Shown: piece by piece, positions 20,950-32,045 of the stretch
Position numbering within the stretch: position 1 is the stretch's first letter
Layout: every line of letters begins with the position of its first letter
Assembly: GCA_027257055.1 (NCBI GenBank)
Contig: JAPVLO010000122.1
Location: 2,852,001-2,916,000, forward strand
Length of the DNA stretch: 64,000 bases
Source of the DNA: Cephalopachus bancanus
Taxonomy: Eukaryota; Chordata; Mammalia; Primates; Tarsiidae
Direction: 5' to 3'
Made by a program: the position numbers and the translations under genes
The notes under the pieces: model-generated
What the model saw: only the letters and a program-made list of their open reading frames with translations
Told to the model about the DNA's origin: nothing
Databases searched by the model: none

Positions 20950-22760
20950 GATTAAACATAGCAGACCAAAGACTTTGTCTTCCAAAGCCTCAGCTAAAAA
21001 TTCTAGTAGAGGAATAAAAAAGGTATAAATACACAAAAATAGATGCACTGGAAGATTTCACACAGATTCTCAAATGGTTCCACAGCTTAGGCAGATGGAA
21101 AGCAGATGATGAAGTGGTGACTGATTGAGTCTTCAGAGGACATTCCAAGGAGGAGTGAGCTGTGCCCACCCTTGCCTCCTCCCAGCAGAACCCCGGAAGA
21201 GCTAAGGTTCTGTGGTACCAGGTGCTGCAGGAGGCAGCCAAGAGTTGAGAGGCTGAATACAGGGGATTGCTTAACATCTGGGATTAGATCCTCAACTGTC
21301 CTTCCCAACCATGCAACCAGACAGTTCCTTCCTGTCCCCTTCTGCCACCTGCTTGCTTAAGGCTGGAAGTTTTTCTCTAGAGATGTGGAACCAAAATGGC
21401 TCTGGACATAGTCATATTTTGCACAGAGGAGGGCAAGAGTGAGGTTTGGGGCTGACAATGACTGAATGGTGGTGATTCCACTACCCAGCACCCACCTCTC
21501 CCGGAACAAGACATGCATCCTCTCCAGTCAGGGAGCAGGGTTTCTGTCCTGGAGGAACTGAACTGCTGCAGAGAAAAAGTCATCAGAAAGGCCATTTGGG
21601 GTCCCTCCCTGACAAGGCTGCCTCACCACTGGGTTTCTCTCAATGCAGTTCACCAGCTGACAAGCCTGCCCATAAGCCTCAAAGCAAACTCACGAATCAG
21701 ATTTTTGGATCACAGCCTTCGATATGAACCACCTCCAAGGATCACCTGATTCTGGAAGAAAGACTTCAACATAAAAAAGCTCAAAATTATTCAACCAGGA
21801 AAAAAGACTTGGGAGGAAACAGAAACAATGCAAGAGAACAGAATAAACCTTTGTAAACACACAAAAACATATTTAATATTCTTAGAGAGATAAGCGATGG
21901 TGCTGTACCTATTAATCAAAAGCAGGATGCTTTAACTCAGAAACAATCAAAGAACAAGAAAGAGCTCTTAGAAGTTAAAAATAGAAGAGCTAATAAAAGA
22001 AAAAACACACACACAGAAGATTTGGCAGATAAAGTGGGAAACTCTCCCAGAAAAATGAACAAAAAAGATAGAAATGATCAATTGGGAAGAAATGATAAGA
22101 AAATAAAAGGATTATTCCAGAAGGGCTATCATTCACCTGAGATAAATTTCAGAGAATAAAGCAAATGAAAGTGAAGGAATTGGCAAAGAAATAACACCAG
22201 AAAAAGTCCTGTGAATTTGTAAAGATCCACACTACGTTACATTGTCTTGAAATTTCAGAGACCATGAATGAAGAGAAAACCCTAAAAATTTCCCTAGAGA
22301 GATAATAAAATAGGTTCCTAATCCTGAATTATATCCCACATATTTAAAATAAATTTTTTTAAAAAATAGGTTCTGTTCAAAGGAACAGGAATTGGAATGG
22401 CACAGGACTTCTCTCTCTCTTTCTTTTTAAAAATTGTTTTGTAGAGACAGGGATTCTCTCCGTGTTGCTCAGGCTGGTCTCAAACTCCTGTCCTCAAGCA
22501 ATCCTCTTGCGTCAGTCTTCCAAAGCGCTGGGATTACAGGCGTGAGTCACCACTCTTGACCGACACAATACTTTTCAATAGCAACCTTGGATTCAGGAAG
22601 ACGAAATAAAACTATAGTCACTTCTGTCCCCAGAGTTGAATGGTATCTAATAACAAACACAAAGTGTTGATTTAACAAAAAATTATAATTTATCTATTTG
22701 GATAGAATGGAGGAGGCAAAATAGAAAAGTATGAGTCTTCTAACATAACAGAAGCCAATA
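20950..22760 (+). mobile_element. Ancient L1M/HAL1-like body
   Basis: From about 21770 the text (ATTATTCAACCAGGAAAAAA, ATGCAAGAGAACAGAATAAA, TATTTAATATTCTTAGAGAG, AGAACAAGAAAGAGCTCTTA, AAGTCATCA-type upstream) follows the ORF1-region pattern of old L1/HAL1 elements. After the Alu monomer it continues with TTTTCAATAGCAACCTTGGA. Stops are frequent, so no protein is made. The upstream 800 bp is assigned by position and is less certain. Confidence 0.5.
22425..22562 (-). mobile_element. Free left Alu monomer (FLAM-like), antisense
   Basis: TTGTTTTGTAGAGACAGGGA through GGATTACAGGCGTGAGTCAC, with no second arm. Imperfect flanks GCACAGGACTT / ACACAATACTT may be the TSD. It interrupts the L1M/HAL1 relic. 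Confidence 0.7.
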
Positions 22761-22762
22761 AA

Positions 22763-24072
22763 TGAGGTTCCAAATGGATAAATCAATGGCAGCATGAGCA
22801 CATTATTTAGAAATCTGAAGGAGAATATAAGAAGCAATTAGATCGGGAGGGGAGACTGCGACTGTCTTTTTCATGATAAAAATTTGGATTATTGGACTTT
22901 CTAAAGCACTTGTGAGAACTTTGAAGAAAAGATCCCATTTCCTTTTTGCCATTCCTCGAGCAGGTTACTTTTTTGCCTTCTTGGAGGACGTAGGCTGATC
23001 CTACTACCTCACAATCTCTTCATCCTTAGGGATAGGGGTTCCCCTTGCTTGGGGGTACAGCGACTGGTGTTAGGGAACAATGGGCTTACAAAATGTGAAA
23101 GAAAAGTAAGTCTCCAATGTGGCTTTTTGCCTGAGCTCACTTGGGCAGATAAAAGACATGAGCATTGTTCTTTGTTTTCTTGGAGATATTTGCGCAAAGT
23201 TCTTTTCCCTCTTGGTGTTTATCTTTTGGCCGGGGTTGCAAGGGGAGTGAACTCAGGTGGTGAGTAATGGCTGAGTCCCATTGTTTCCCCTCCCTAGGTG
23301 ACCCCGCCCAGAGCCTGTAACCCAGCAGCAACTTTACTGGCTTGTCTACTGGCCAATGGAGTAAAGCCAGCCTTGCCTTTGATGTCCTACTGGTTGTAAG
23401 GAATTTTTTTCTTTGATATTATGTTAACATAAACTTGGGTTTGCAAAATCCCGTACAGGACAATTATATCATGAAGAATGAAAGTTTAGGAGTTAAATGC
23501 AATGGAAATAAACTCTTGCAAAAGTTGGAATGAGTGGGGGAAGCTAGATTAGGCAATGGACGGTCATGTTTTGGATTCTAAGCCCTGAGCACCTCCTGAT
23601 TTAGATGTTAATAGACAGCTTCCTTGGAAGGGCTCTAGCTCAGGGAAAAGAAGGAATTAAAATATATGCCATAGATCCTATCTCTTTGGGATTTGAGTTC
23701 CCAAACCTAGGAGTGGTGTCTCCTTCCTGTAAATCGCAATTCCTGGACTGCCTCATAAAAAGAGCAGCTTCCCTGGACCTTTCATCTGGTGGGGAGCCAT
23801 GTGCACCAATGGAAGGAGGAGGGGAGCATGCTGCCAGCAGCTGCTGCCAAGATCCGTGACCCTGGAGAAGCAGAGTCCACAGACCTCCCGGCAACCAGCG
23901 GTTCTTCACTAGGACTCGGACTCCCTCCCTTCTGCATCAGCTTCCCTCTCCTCCCCTCAGTTCCTTCTTCTCCCTTTAGGACTTGAAGTTCGTTTTCACC
24001 TGACTAGGGGTTGGAGCCTTCACAAAGAAATGCCCCAGGCTGCACCTCCTCCACTGGGCTCCATTCCACAAG
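22763..24072. other. Unassigned sequence
   Basis: No gene or repeat recognised. A pyrimidine-rich acceptor-like CCCCTCCCTAG lies at 23288-23298 without a matching exon. Confidence 0.4.
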
Positions 24073-24156
24073 CTCCTTTTCCCCTCCTCCTCCTCTTTCT
24101 CCTTCTCCTCTTCTTCCTCCTCCTCCTCCTCTCCCTTCTCTTCTTCTTCCTTCTCC
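24073..24156 (+). repeat. 84-nt uninterrupted polypyrimidine (CTC/CTT) run
   Basis: Every base from 24073 to 24156 is C or T on the plus strand, mostly CCT/CTT triplets. After a short break (ACTACCTTG) it resumes to about 24203. Confidence 0.95.
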
Positions 24157-24203
24157 ACTACCTTGTTTCTCTCTCCCTCCTCCTCCTTCCTCTCCCCTTT
24201 TTT

Positions 24204-25080
24204 ATATGATCTGATAAATCCATTTTTCAGCGAAGTACTGAATCCTTTAGACAAAATAGATGTGCTCCTTTATGGTTTTGTTGAGACTGGAAGAGATGAG
24301 GAATTTATATTTTCTGCATTTGTTTTATTTACAATCCTCCTAGTGATCTAAAAGAGAAAAACACCAGGACTTCCCTTGGATAAGAGCCTTGCTGATTTTA
24401 ATAAAGTGCACACCAGTCTAGCTCACCCTCAAACCAGAGTGTGTGGGAGCTGGGTGAAAGCCACACTTATCTGATTAAGATCACTTACTAACATTTGAAA
24501 AGCGAATCCGTGTCTTCACCCTGCTTCTATATGTCTGATTTCAAGAAGTGTGTCCAAGCCCTGATTTTTTCTTCCAGAAGATTCTTCTCATGGTTGTGTT
24601 TCTGTACTTGCCATGATACCAATCACCCTCATCTCTTGTACAACCCACAGTCTAGAAGATTCTAGAAGATGCTGGGAGTTTGCAGTGTTTACCACAAACA
24701 AAAGCCAATGCTTTCAGCAGCTGCCCAGTCAGAGGGGTTGTGGAGTAAGTTTCAACATATCCAACTTGAATAACTGACCCTCTCTGCAACTGCCCAGTCT
24801 TCTCACCAATAACCTCAGCTTCTGAAGTCAAGGAGAGCATTTTATTGGCCAAAGTAAGTTTGCTTCCTTAAGAAAAAAGGAAAACAATGTGCCACTTTCT
24901 TACCTGAGGGGAAAAGAAGCATTCAGCTTGCAGTTTGGGTAAAATAGTATGGTATTTAAAAGAAATCTTACACAGTTTTATGGTGCATTCCTGTAGTATT
25001 GCTTACAGAATGCAGAAATGTGACGGTTCCTCACCTTAACAAAGAAACCAAGAAGAAAAGAAGTTCAATTCCACTCAGCT
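24204..25080. other. Unassigned sequence
   Basis: No gene recognised. A 10-bp unit TCTAGAAGAT is tandemly doubled at 24651-24670. A 66-codon minus-strand frame at 24652-24852 shows no known domain. Confidence 0.4.
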
Positions 25081-25082
25081 CA

Positions 25083-25178
25083 TACAAGTGTTTCTTAAAC
25101 ATAGTTGGGGTCAGGATCACCTGGGATGCCCAGGCACGCTGATTCTATAGGACCACGTTTTGAAAAACCCTGACCTCC
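25083..25178 (+). mobile_element. MER5A-like hAT MITE
   Basis: AGTGTTTCTTAAACATAGTT, GTCAGGATCACCTGGGATGC and CCACGTTTTGAAAAACCCTG match the 'TCTCAAAC...GAATCACCTGG...GAGAACC' layout of MER5-type MITEs. Confidence 0.55.
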
Positions 25179-25179
25179 C

Positions 25180-25844
25180 TCTGTTCTTATCCTACCCCTG
25201 GCCTTGCCCCTTTTACCACCCTTCCTGGCACTTTACAAAGTCGAATAGCACTGAAGTGATGGAAATAACCTTGGGCTGTCCTCTTTCTTCTACCCAGTGA
25301 TCTCCTACTCATCCTTCAAGGCCTAACAACTTTTATTTTCTAAGAATTTTTCTGAGGCCCCATCAAATTCAGTTAATTTCATCCCTCTCTTAAAATTTTT
25401 TCAAGTCAGGGTCTCTGTTGCTCAGACTGGAGTGCAGAGGCATGATCACAACAATTACGGCTCATGGCAGCCTCATTCTACTGGGCTCAGGTGATCCTTC
25501 CAACTCAGCCTCTCAAAGTAGCTAGGACTACAGGTGCTCAACACCAGGCCTGGATAATTTATTTTTATTTTTATTTTTGTAGAGAAAAGAGTTCACTGTG
25601 TTACCTAGGCTGGTCTCAAACTCCTGGGCTCAAGCAATTCACCTGCCTTGGCCTCCCAAAGTGCTGGGATTACAGATGTGAGCTGCTGTGCCTGACTCCT
25701 CTCTTAAAATTTTATATGAAAATTCTATTTCTATAGAGAGCACTTATTACATTGTATTTAATTAATTTTTGTTTGACTTCTAGAGGCTTCTCCACTACAG
25801 CATGAGCTTCTTAGAGGCAGGCCTCCTACCCCAATAGGTCACTC
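25180..25844 (+). mobile_element. L2 3' region, split by an Alu
   Basis: Parts at 25180-25383 (CTCATCCTTCAAGGCCTAAC, TTCTGAGGCCCCATC) and 25714-25844 (GCACTTATTACATTGTATTT, CTACAGCATGAGCTTCTTAG, AGGCAGGCCTCC). The Alu at 25401 lies between. Confidence 0.7.
25401..25697 (-). mobile_element. Old Alu, antisense
   Basis: TCAAGTCAGGGTCTCTGTTG ... GCTGCTGTGCCTGA. CCTCTCTTAAAATTTT is perfectly repeated at 25384-25399 and 25698-25713. Confidence 0.93.
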
Positions 25845-25853
25845 TATCTTTGT

Positions 25854-26149
25854 TTTTGTTTTTGTTTTTGTTTTTGAGTTGGAGTCTCACTCTGTCGCCC
25901 AGACTGGAGTGCAGTGGCCGCTCCCAGCCACCGCAGCCTCGACCTGCTGGGCTCCGGCGATGCTTCTGCCTCAGCCTTCCGAGTAGCCAGAATTACAGGT
26001 GCGCGCTACCACGCCCGGCTGATTTTTTGATTTGTTGTAGAGATAAGGTCTCGCTGCCCAGGCGGGTCTCGAACCCGCGGGATCAGGCAATCCATTCACC
26101 TCAGCCTCCCAAAGGCGCGGGATTACAGGCTGAGCCACCGAGCCCGGCA
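25854..26149 (-). mobile_element. Young Alu, antisense, 5-nt-deletion subfamily
   Basis: (TTTTTG)n head, GAGTTGGAGTCTCACTCTG, CTCGCTGCCCAGGCGGG (deletion), GAGCCACCGAGCCCGGC. TATCTTTGT repeats at 25845-25853 and 26150-26158. Confidence 0.95.
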
Positions 26150-26169
26150 TATCTTTGTATTCTTCTGAG

Positions 26170-26635
26170 GCTAGCTGTTCTGGTTATCTATTGTTGTGGG
26201 GGAAAAACACCCAAAACTTGGTGACCTAAAACAAACAACATTATTTAATTTGTTTATAAATCTTTATCTCCACATAGTGTCAGCTGGGGTGACTTTAATG
26301 GGGCTGGAGTATCTCCTTCTAATATGGCCCACTCACCTGACTGGAGTCAGGTGCAAATTGTCAGTTCCTCTCCATGTGGACTTCTCCGTGGGACAGCTTG
26401 GGCTTCCTCACACAGTGGTGTCTGGGTTCTAGAATTGAGCATCCCTGCAGAAGCAGGCAGAGGCAGCTGCATTGCCTTTTATGACCTGGCCTTGGAAGTC
26501 AAATAGCGACACCTCTGCTGTGGTCACAAGGCACAGAGATGCTACCTATCCGTGGGAGGAGTGTCAGAGTCACTCTGTGAAAAGAGCATGTGGAATGGGA
26601 AATCTTGCTGCAAAATGCAATCTGCCACAAGAGCA
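26170..26635 (-). mobile_element. Ancient LTR-type repeat, antisense
   Basis: GGTTATCTATTGTTGTG, TGTCAGCTGGGGTGACTTTA, GGGCTGGAGTATCTCCTTCT, TCTCCATGTGGACTTCTCC, GGAGGAGTGTCAGAGTCACT and CAATCTGCCACA form an old, conserved-order interspersed repeat that I read as LTR-like. The family is uncertain. Confidence 0.45.
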
Positions 26636-27049
26636 CAGAGCCTAGCACTCAACAAAAGACTGGCAGATGAATGAAGAAATGTATGAAAAACTAAAGGGCT
26701 AAGTAAAGCCAAACATCTTAAACCTTTGCAGTACCAGAAGGAGCAGTGGCTTCTGAGGAAGTCTAGATTAGGTCTCTTGGATTCTTTCTTTTAAGTAATT
26801 CTCTATAATTTTCTCAGTTGTTTTGGTTATATGGAAGTTTTCATGCAATGGGGAAGAAAATGAATTCAGAGATTCTCAAGATACATTCCTTTTTCATGCC
26901 AAGACAGCAATGTCTGGGGCATAGGGGTGGGAGGGAGACTTTTCTCCCTCCTTTTGTACACTTTGGATTTCGTACCATGTACAAATTGTACACAAGTATC
27001 TATTTTTAATGCATGAATGTTAGTTAAAGTTAAAATTTATCATAATGGG
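26636..27049. other. Unassigned sequence
   Basis: No gene or repeat recognised. Confidence 0.35.
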
Positions 27050-27245
27050 CATGATGGACACAGCTTTCAACTGCAACAAATGATTCAGAAAAGTATTTAA
27101 TGTATATAAAGATTATGTATATATGTGCGTGTGTATATATATGTATGTCTGGATAAAGGATTTACAGGTGTTCTTAGAACTATTATTCTTTGTGCCTGCG
27201 TCTTTTCTGAAAGTTTGACATTTTCCAAATGAAAAGTTTTTAAAA
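27050..27245 (+). mobile_element. Old L1M 3'-end fragment
   Basis: TATATGTATGTCTGGATAAA, TTACAGGTGTTCTTAGAACTAT and TTTCTGAAAGTTTGACATTT followed by CCAAATGAAAAGTTTTTAAA resemble old L1M 3'UTR ends. Confidence 0.5.
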
Positions 27246-27594
27246 ATAACGATGAGATGAAAATGGGCCACAGCTGCTGGGCTACCAGCATAATGGCTTG
27301 TTTTTTGGGAGGGAGATTCTTCTCAGCCGTTCTCTTTGTTACTTGCCTGGTACAAATTTAGGTTTTCATTCACAAACCCTTTTAAAATCATTTTCTGGAA
27401 TAAATCCTTTGATGAGTTTAACAATAACAAAAATAAGAGAGAAAATTATAGTTAATGCAATAATTATCTCGGAATTGGTAGCATCTAGTTTAGCAGGTGA
27501 CATCATGGGCAGTTCTATAAGCTTCATATATGTTAAACTTTGTGTCCCTAATATTTAAATTGGAAATTCTGTAAGAGAAGAGGGAATGAGAAGG
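27246..27594. other. Unassigned sequence
   Basis: No gene or repeat recognised. Confidence 0.35.
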
Positions 27595-27745
27595 AGAAAG
27601 AAACTGACATTCACTTAGCACTTCCTAAGACAGGAACTGTGCAAGGGTAAGTACATTATATCGTTTATTGCTCTCAGTGAACCACAAGGCAGATGTCACT
27701 ATCCCTGCTTTACAATTTAGGGAACTAAGACTCATGTAGAAGTGT
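27595..27745 (+). mobile_element. MIR, sense
   Basis: TGACATTCACTTAGCACTTC, GGAACTGTGCAAGGGTAAGT, CACTATCCCTGCTTTACAAT and GGGAACTAAGACTCATG occur in MIR order. Confidence 0.75.
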
Positions 27746-28795
27746 TTTTGTGCTGATGCTCTTGGATGCAAGTAAGAAAACTCAGCAAGGATGTTCATCA
27801 TCTCATGTGACAAGAGGCTGGGAGTAAGAAGAAAGGATTGAGTACGTACCTGGGATTCTGCTAGTACTGACAATATGAAGATGAGTAAGACCGAAGTCTT
27901 GTTCACGGGGCACTCATATAGGGCTAAAAAGGTTGGCAGATCCACAGTCTGTGGGTTTGTTTGTTGTTTGCCATCAACTAGGATTCTGTCTTCATTTTAA
28001 TACATTTTAATAACACGTGATTCTTATAAAATGAGCACATGGCTTACAGATAGCTATTAAATAGGTCATTGCTTTTTAAGAGAAATTTTTATTTGTGCTT
28101 CAAACCAATGATGTATTTTCTCATTAAGATTAATATTTCTGTGTACCGCCATATGATTTTATTGGCTTGGCATTCTGTGGAATCTTACATCATTTTTCTT
28201 TTTGGTCTTATTTGCAATTAAGGCATAATTACAAAATAGGGTAATTTTCTGGTCATGAGAATCACTTTCATGTTAGGTCAAAAAGAGTTTGAGTCATTTG
28301 AACACTTTCATTATTAAAATTCTTTTAAAATAAGAATTTCATCTATTTTCTTGAAGACAATTTTTTCCTTTGCCCCAAAACTATTATTAACCTTATGGAA
28401 AATAGAAGTATTTGGAACTAGCACCTAGATACACCATTGACATTTTTCAAAAGTTCTTCTCTGATATCTCATTCAAACCCTTTATTTTTTTCCCCCTCAT
28501 GGTTTTCTGCAAGCCTCTCTCTATTACACCCTGGTTTTAGGCTTCTTTCTACTCAAATTTTCTTAAACTTGTGTTGTAGAAAGCACATTGGACTAGGAAT
28601 CAGGAGTCTTCAATACTAGCTTTAGGTTAACTACAATTTGCTCTGTACTTTTGCCTCAGTTTTATAAAATGAGGTGTTTGACCTGGGTCAGAGATGAAAA
28701 ATGGTGTTTTTCCTCAAGCTAGAACTCTGATTGGTAGTGATTTCCTCAATAGTTTGCTTGCATTTCCAAGATAAGCCCCATTTAGCTATAATGTG
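27746..28795. other. AT-rich unassigned sequence
   Basis: No gene or repeat recognised. Confidence 0.4.
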
Positions 28796-28814
28796 TTACC
28801 CTTCTTATAGATAC

Positions 28815-29445
28815 TTGGATTCAACTTGCTAAAATTTTGTTAAGAATTCTTGATTCTTATTTATGAAGAATACAGGTCTGTAGTTTTCTTGTAATGTCTC
28901 TGTCTGGATTTTGGTATCAGACTAATTCTGTCCTCATAGGACATTAGAGAGTATTCCTTTATCTTTAATTTTCTGGGAGAGTTGTGTAGAATTGATATAT
29001 TATTTCTTCCTTAAATGTTTGTTAAAATTCCCAAGTGAAGGCATTTGAGCCTGAAGTTTTCTTTGTGGAAAGGATTTTAATGACAAATTCAATTTCTTTA
29101 ATAGGGCTATTCAGGCTGGGCATGGTGGCTCACACCTGTAATCTTTGGGAGGCCAAGGTGGTTGAATTGCTTGAATCTAGAAGTTTGAGACCAGCCTGAG
29201 CAACACAGCAAGAGCTCGTCCTACAAAAAAATAAAAAAATTAACTGGGCGTGGTGGCACATGTTTATAGTCCCAGCTATTCGGGAGGCTGAGGTGGAAGG
29301 ATCTCCTGAGTCCAGGAAGTCAAGGTCAGCCATAATCATGCCACTACCACTACATTCCAGCCTGGGCAACAGAGACCCTGTCTAAAAAAAAAAATTAAGA
29401 CTGTTTAGCTTATCTATTTCTTCCTGGGTAAGATTTGTTAGGGGA
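28815..29445 (-). mobile_element. L1M ORF2 fragment, antisense, split by an Alu
   Basis: GGATTCAACTTGCTAAAATT, AATACAGGTCTGTAGTTTTC, TCTGGATTTTGGTATCAGAC, TTTCTGGGAGAGTTGTGTAG and AAATTCCCAAGTGAAGGCAT are the reverse complement of the L1 reverse-transcriptase region. TTAGCTTATCTATTTCTTCC continues after the Alu. Confidence 0.8.
29113..29395 (+). mobile_element. Old Alu, sense
   Basis: GGCTGGGCATGGTGGCTCAC, with a small deletion at CCCAGCAC (reads TAATCTTTGGGAGG), right arm and short poly-A. Confidence 0.92.
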
Positions 29446-30248
29446 GACAAGGGCAGTGTCCAGAGTTAATTTTACCTGCTACCAAGTAAAGACCCTTTTG
29501 AGTAGTCTATTTGAAACTCTATGAATTATGAGACGTTCTGCTCTGGTTGGTGAGAACAGGCAGTGTTCTTAGCCCTGTGTGAGGTCCCTCTACTTCTCAT
29601 CCCCCTGATCCTTTCAGGGGCCTCTTCCCCTAGTCTCAGGCAGTTTCCTCTCGTGTATACACTAAACAGCAGTCAACTGAATACTTAGGGGGACCCCCCA
29701 CACATTTCCAGAGTCCTTTCCATGTGCAGCTCTTTCCTCTCTAGCACTCTACCCTGGGTCTCTAGCCACCTTGGCCACTCCAGTTTCCTCTACTCGGGTA
29801 GGCAACTGGACTTTATCTGGGCTTCCCCTTCTTGCACTGTGGCCTGGACACTCTCTTAGTGCAGTAAGCTGGGACAACCTTAGGATTTATCTCATCTGTC
29901 AACCCATCTTTCAGAGATCCCTGCCATTCATTGCCTGACATCCGACGTCTTGCAAACTATTGGTTCATTTATTTTGTCTGACTTTTTAGTTGTTTTGAGT
30001 GGAAGAATAAAATCAGGTTCTGATCCTCCATCTCAGACCGTAGTAGACTCTCCAGACTAGGTAATTTTTACAAGTTTATTTGACATTATGATTCCAGATC
30101 TCCAAAATCACTTTCTTGAGGTGACTGGAGACAGCTTGTTGCTTACATTGTTTTTATTTTTATGTTTGACAGGTTCTTGATTCTACTATATTCTGTCTTA
30201 TAGACAGGTTTTGGCATTCTGCTTGGGCAGAATAAATGCATCTTTAAA
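29446..30248. other. Probable further old L1 sequence, unassigned
   Basis: Orientation and composition suggest decayed antisense L1 continuing from 29445, but no diagnostic motif is clear. No gene recognised. Confidence 0.3.
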
Positions 30249-30259
30249 AAATAGGGAAA

Positions 30260-30557
30260 GCCGGGCTTGGTGGCTCAGCCTGTAATCCCGCGCCTTTGGG
30301 AGGCTGAGGTGAGTGGATTGCCTGGGCCTGTGGGTTCGAGATCTGCCTGGGCAGCGAGACCTCATCTCTACAACAAATCAAAAAATCAGCTGGGCGTGGT
30401 AGCGCGTGCCTGTAATTCCGGCTACTCGGAAGGCTGAGGCGGAAGGATCGCGGAGCCCAGCAGGTCGAGGCTGCGGTGGCCGGGAGCGGCCACTGCACTC
30501 CAGTCTGGGCGACCCAGTGAGACTCCAACTCAAAAAAAAAAAAAAAAAAAGAAAAAG
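30260..30557 (+). mobile_element. Young Alu, sense, 5-nt-deletion subfamily
   Basis: GCCGGGCTTGGTGGCTCAGC, CCCGCGCCTTTGGGAGG, GCCTGGGCAGCGAGACC (deletion), poly-A. TSD AATAGGGAAA at 30250-30259 and 30558-30567. Confidence 0.95.
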
Positions 30558-30567
30558 AATAGGGAAA

Positions 30568-31565
30568 AGAATACAGAGATGGGCTTACCTGTGGGTCAGC
30601 TTTATCTGCAGACTGAATGACAATAAGATTAAAATGTCCCAGGTACCCAAAAAGATGACTTCAGGCAAAAAGAATGTGGTTCAGTTCTCTGACCCAAGGA
30701 TCAAGTTACCTTAATTTCTAGACTTCTGTTGTTACTAAAGTGTTCTGACCTTGGACAAATCACATACTCCTCTGGTCTTAGAAGGGTCTTTTATGAAATA
30801 GGGTGGAAATCTGCCTTCCTTCATGCCAGAGGACACACAGAGATAAGTGGAAGTTCTTCAGATTCTTCAGAAACAAGATGCAGACACAAAATATGTGTAG
30901 GGTGCATTGCAACTTTATGCTTATGACTAGAACAAGGCCGCAGAACTAAAAATCAATTTTCACCTTCTGTCAGTAGATGACGAGTCATTCTGGGCATAAG
31001 AATAAGATTGCAGTTAAGGATGTTGGTATTTGGAATGGCATTTGACCTTTTAAGGGAGTGATACCTTCTGGATTCTTGTGGCTTCTTTCTGAAAGTCAGG
31101 CTGAAACAAGGTCTCAGAATCTTCATGTTGTCATGTTTTCTAAGCAAGTAAAATAAAGTTCAGTGGCTGCAGGGACTTTTGCCACACAAAAAGAAACACC
31201 TCAGATGTGTGCTCCCAATGCGATCACTAAACTTTAATATAGATAGGAGTGGAGTGGGGGTGGGGGGGAAGAAACTAAAAATTCTGTTTGGAAAGGGGGC
31301 AGAAGGTGGTCCATGAGGCCCTGGTTTGAGGTATCCTCCATGGGCAAGTATCTCATCTACTCTTGGGGCTTCATGAGGTGAGGTCAGAGAGAAAGACATG
31401 GGCCCCTGACTCCAATAATTTAGTCATTAAGTTGATGTCTTCAAAGTTCTTGCACTTTTTTTTTTCCCACAGAAATCTCAGAAGAGAAGACGCCCATGTC
31501 CTAGGGAGCACAATAACAACATACAACAAGTTGTAACCGAATCAGACTCATGTTGGGTGTTACAA
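30568..31565. other. Unassigned sequence
   Basis: No gene or repeat recognised. A GGGGGTGGGGGGG run lies near 31257-31268. Confidence 0.4.
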
Positions 31566-32045
31566 CTGTGGTCTGTGTCACTCACCTGAGGTGAGAGGGG
31601 TTTGTTAAAAACACCAGACTTCGGCCGGGCTCGGTGGCTCAGCCTGTAATCCCAGCGCTTTGGGAGGCCAAGGTGAGTGGATTGCCTGAGCCCACGGGTT
31701 CGAGACCTGCCTGAGCAACTTGGCAAGACCTCATCTCTACAATAAATCAAAAATTAGCCGGGCGTGGTAGCGCGCACCTGTAGTTCCAGCTACTTGGAAG
31801 GCTGAGGCGGAAGGATCGCCGGAGCCCAGCAGGTCGAGGCTGCGGTGGCCGGGAGCGGCCACTGCACTCCAGTCTGGGCGACAGAGTGAGACCCCAACTC
31901 AAAAACAAACAAACAAAACAAAAACAAAAACAAAAAACCCACCAGACTTCCAACCCCTACTCCAAGAGATTCTAATTCAGAAAGGCTGGGATAGGACCCT
32001 CAGCCTTCATTTTTAACAAGGACCCAGTGTTTCTAATGTGGACCT
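31566..32045 (+). mobile_element. MER5A-like hAT MITE, split by an Alu
   Basis: GTGGTCTGTGTCACTCACCT...TTTGTTAAAAACACCAGA, then after the Alu AGAGATTCTAATTCAGAAAG and TTTTTAACAAGGACCC. This is the MER5A 'GGTCC..TTGTTAGAAATGC.. GATTCTGATTCAG' layout. Confidence 0.6.
31623..31939 (+). mobile_element. Young Alu, sense, without the 5-nt deletion
   Basis: GGCCGGGCTCGGTGGCTCAG, GAGCAACTTGGCAAGACC (pentamer present), a long (AAAAC)n tail. CACCAGACTTC is perfectly repeated at 31612-31622 and 31940-31950. Confidence 0.96.

Noticed and set aside
23288..23298. Strong polypyrimidine splice acceptor near 23298
   Set aside because: No downstream donor or coding frame forms an exon.
24652..24852. 66-codon minus-strand frame that reads smoothly
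   Set aside because: Too short, no known domain, no splice sites. Possibly an old repeat relic.
25850..26224. 124-codon frame ('SWSLTLSPRLECSGRSQPPQPRPAGL')
   Set aside because: Antisense Alu translated. The same peptide appears at every young antisense Alu.
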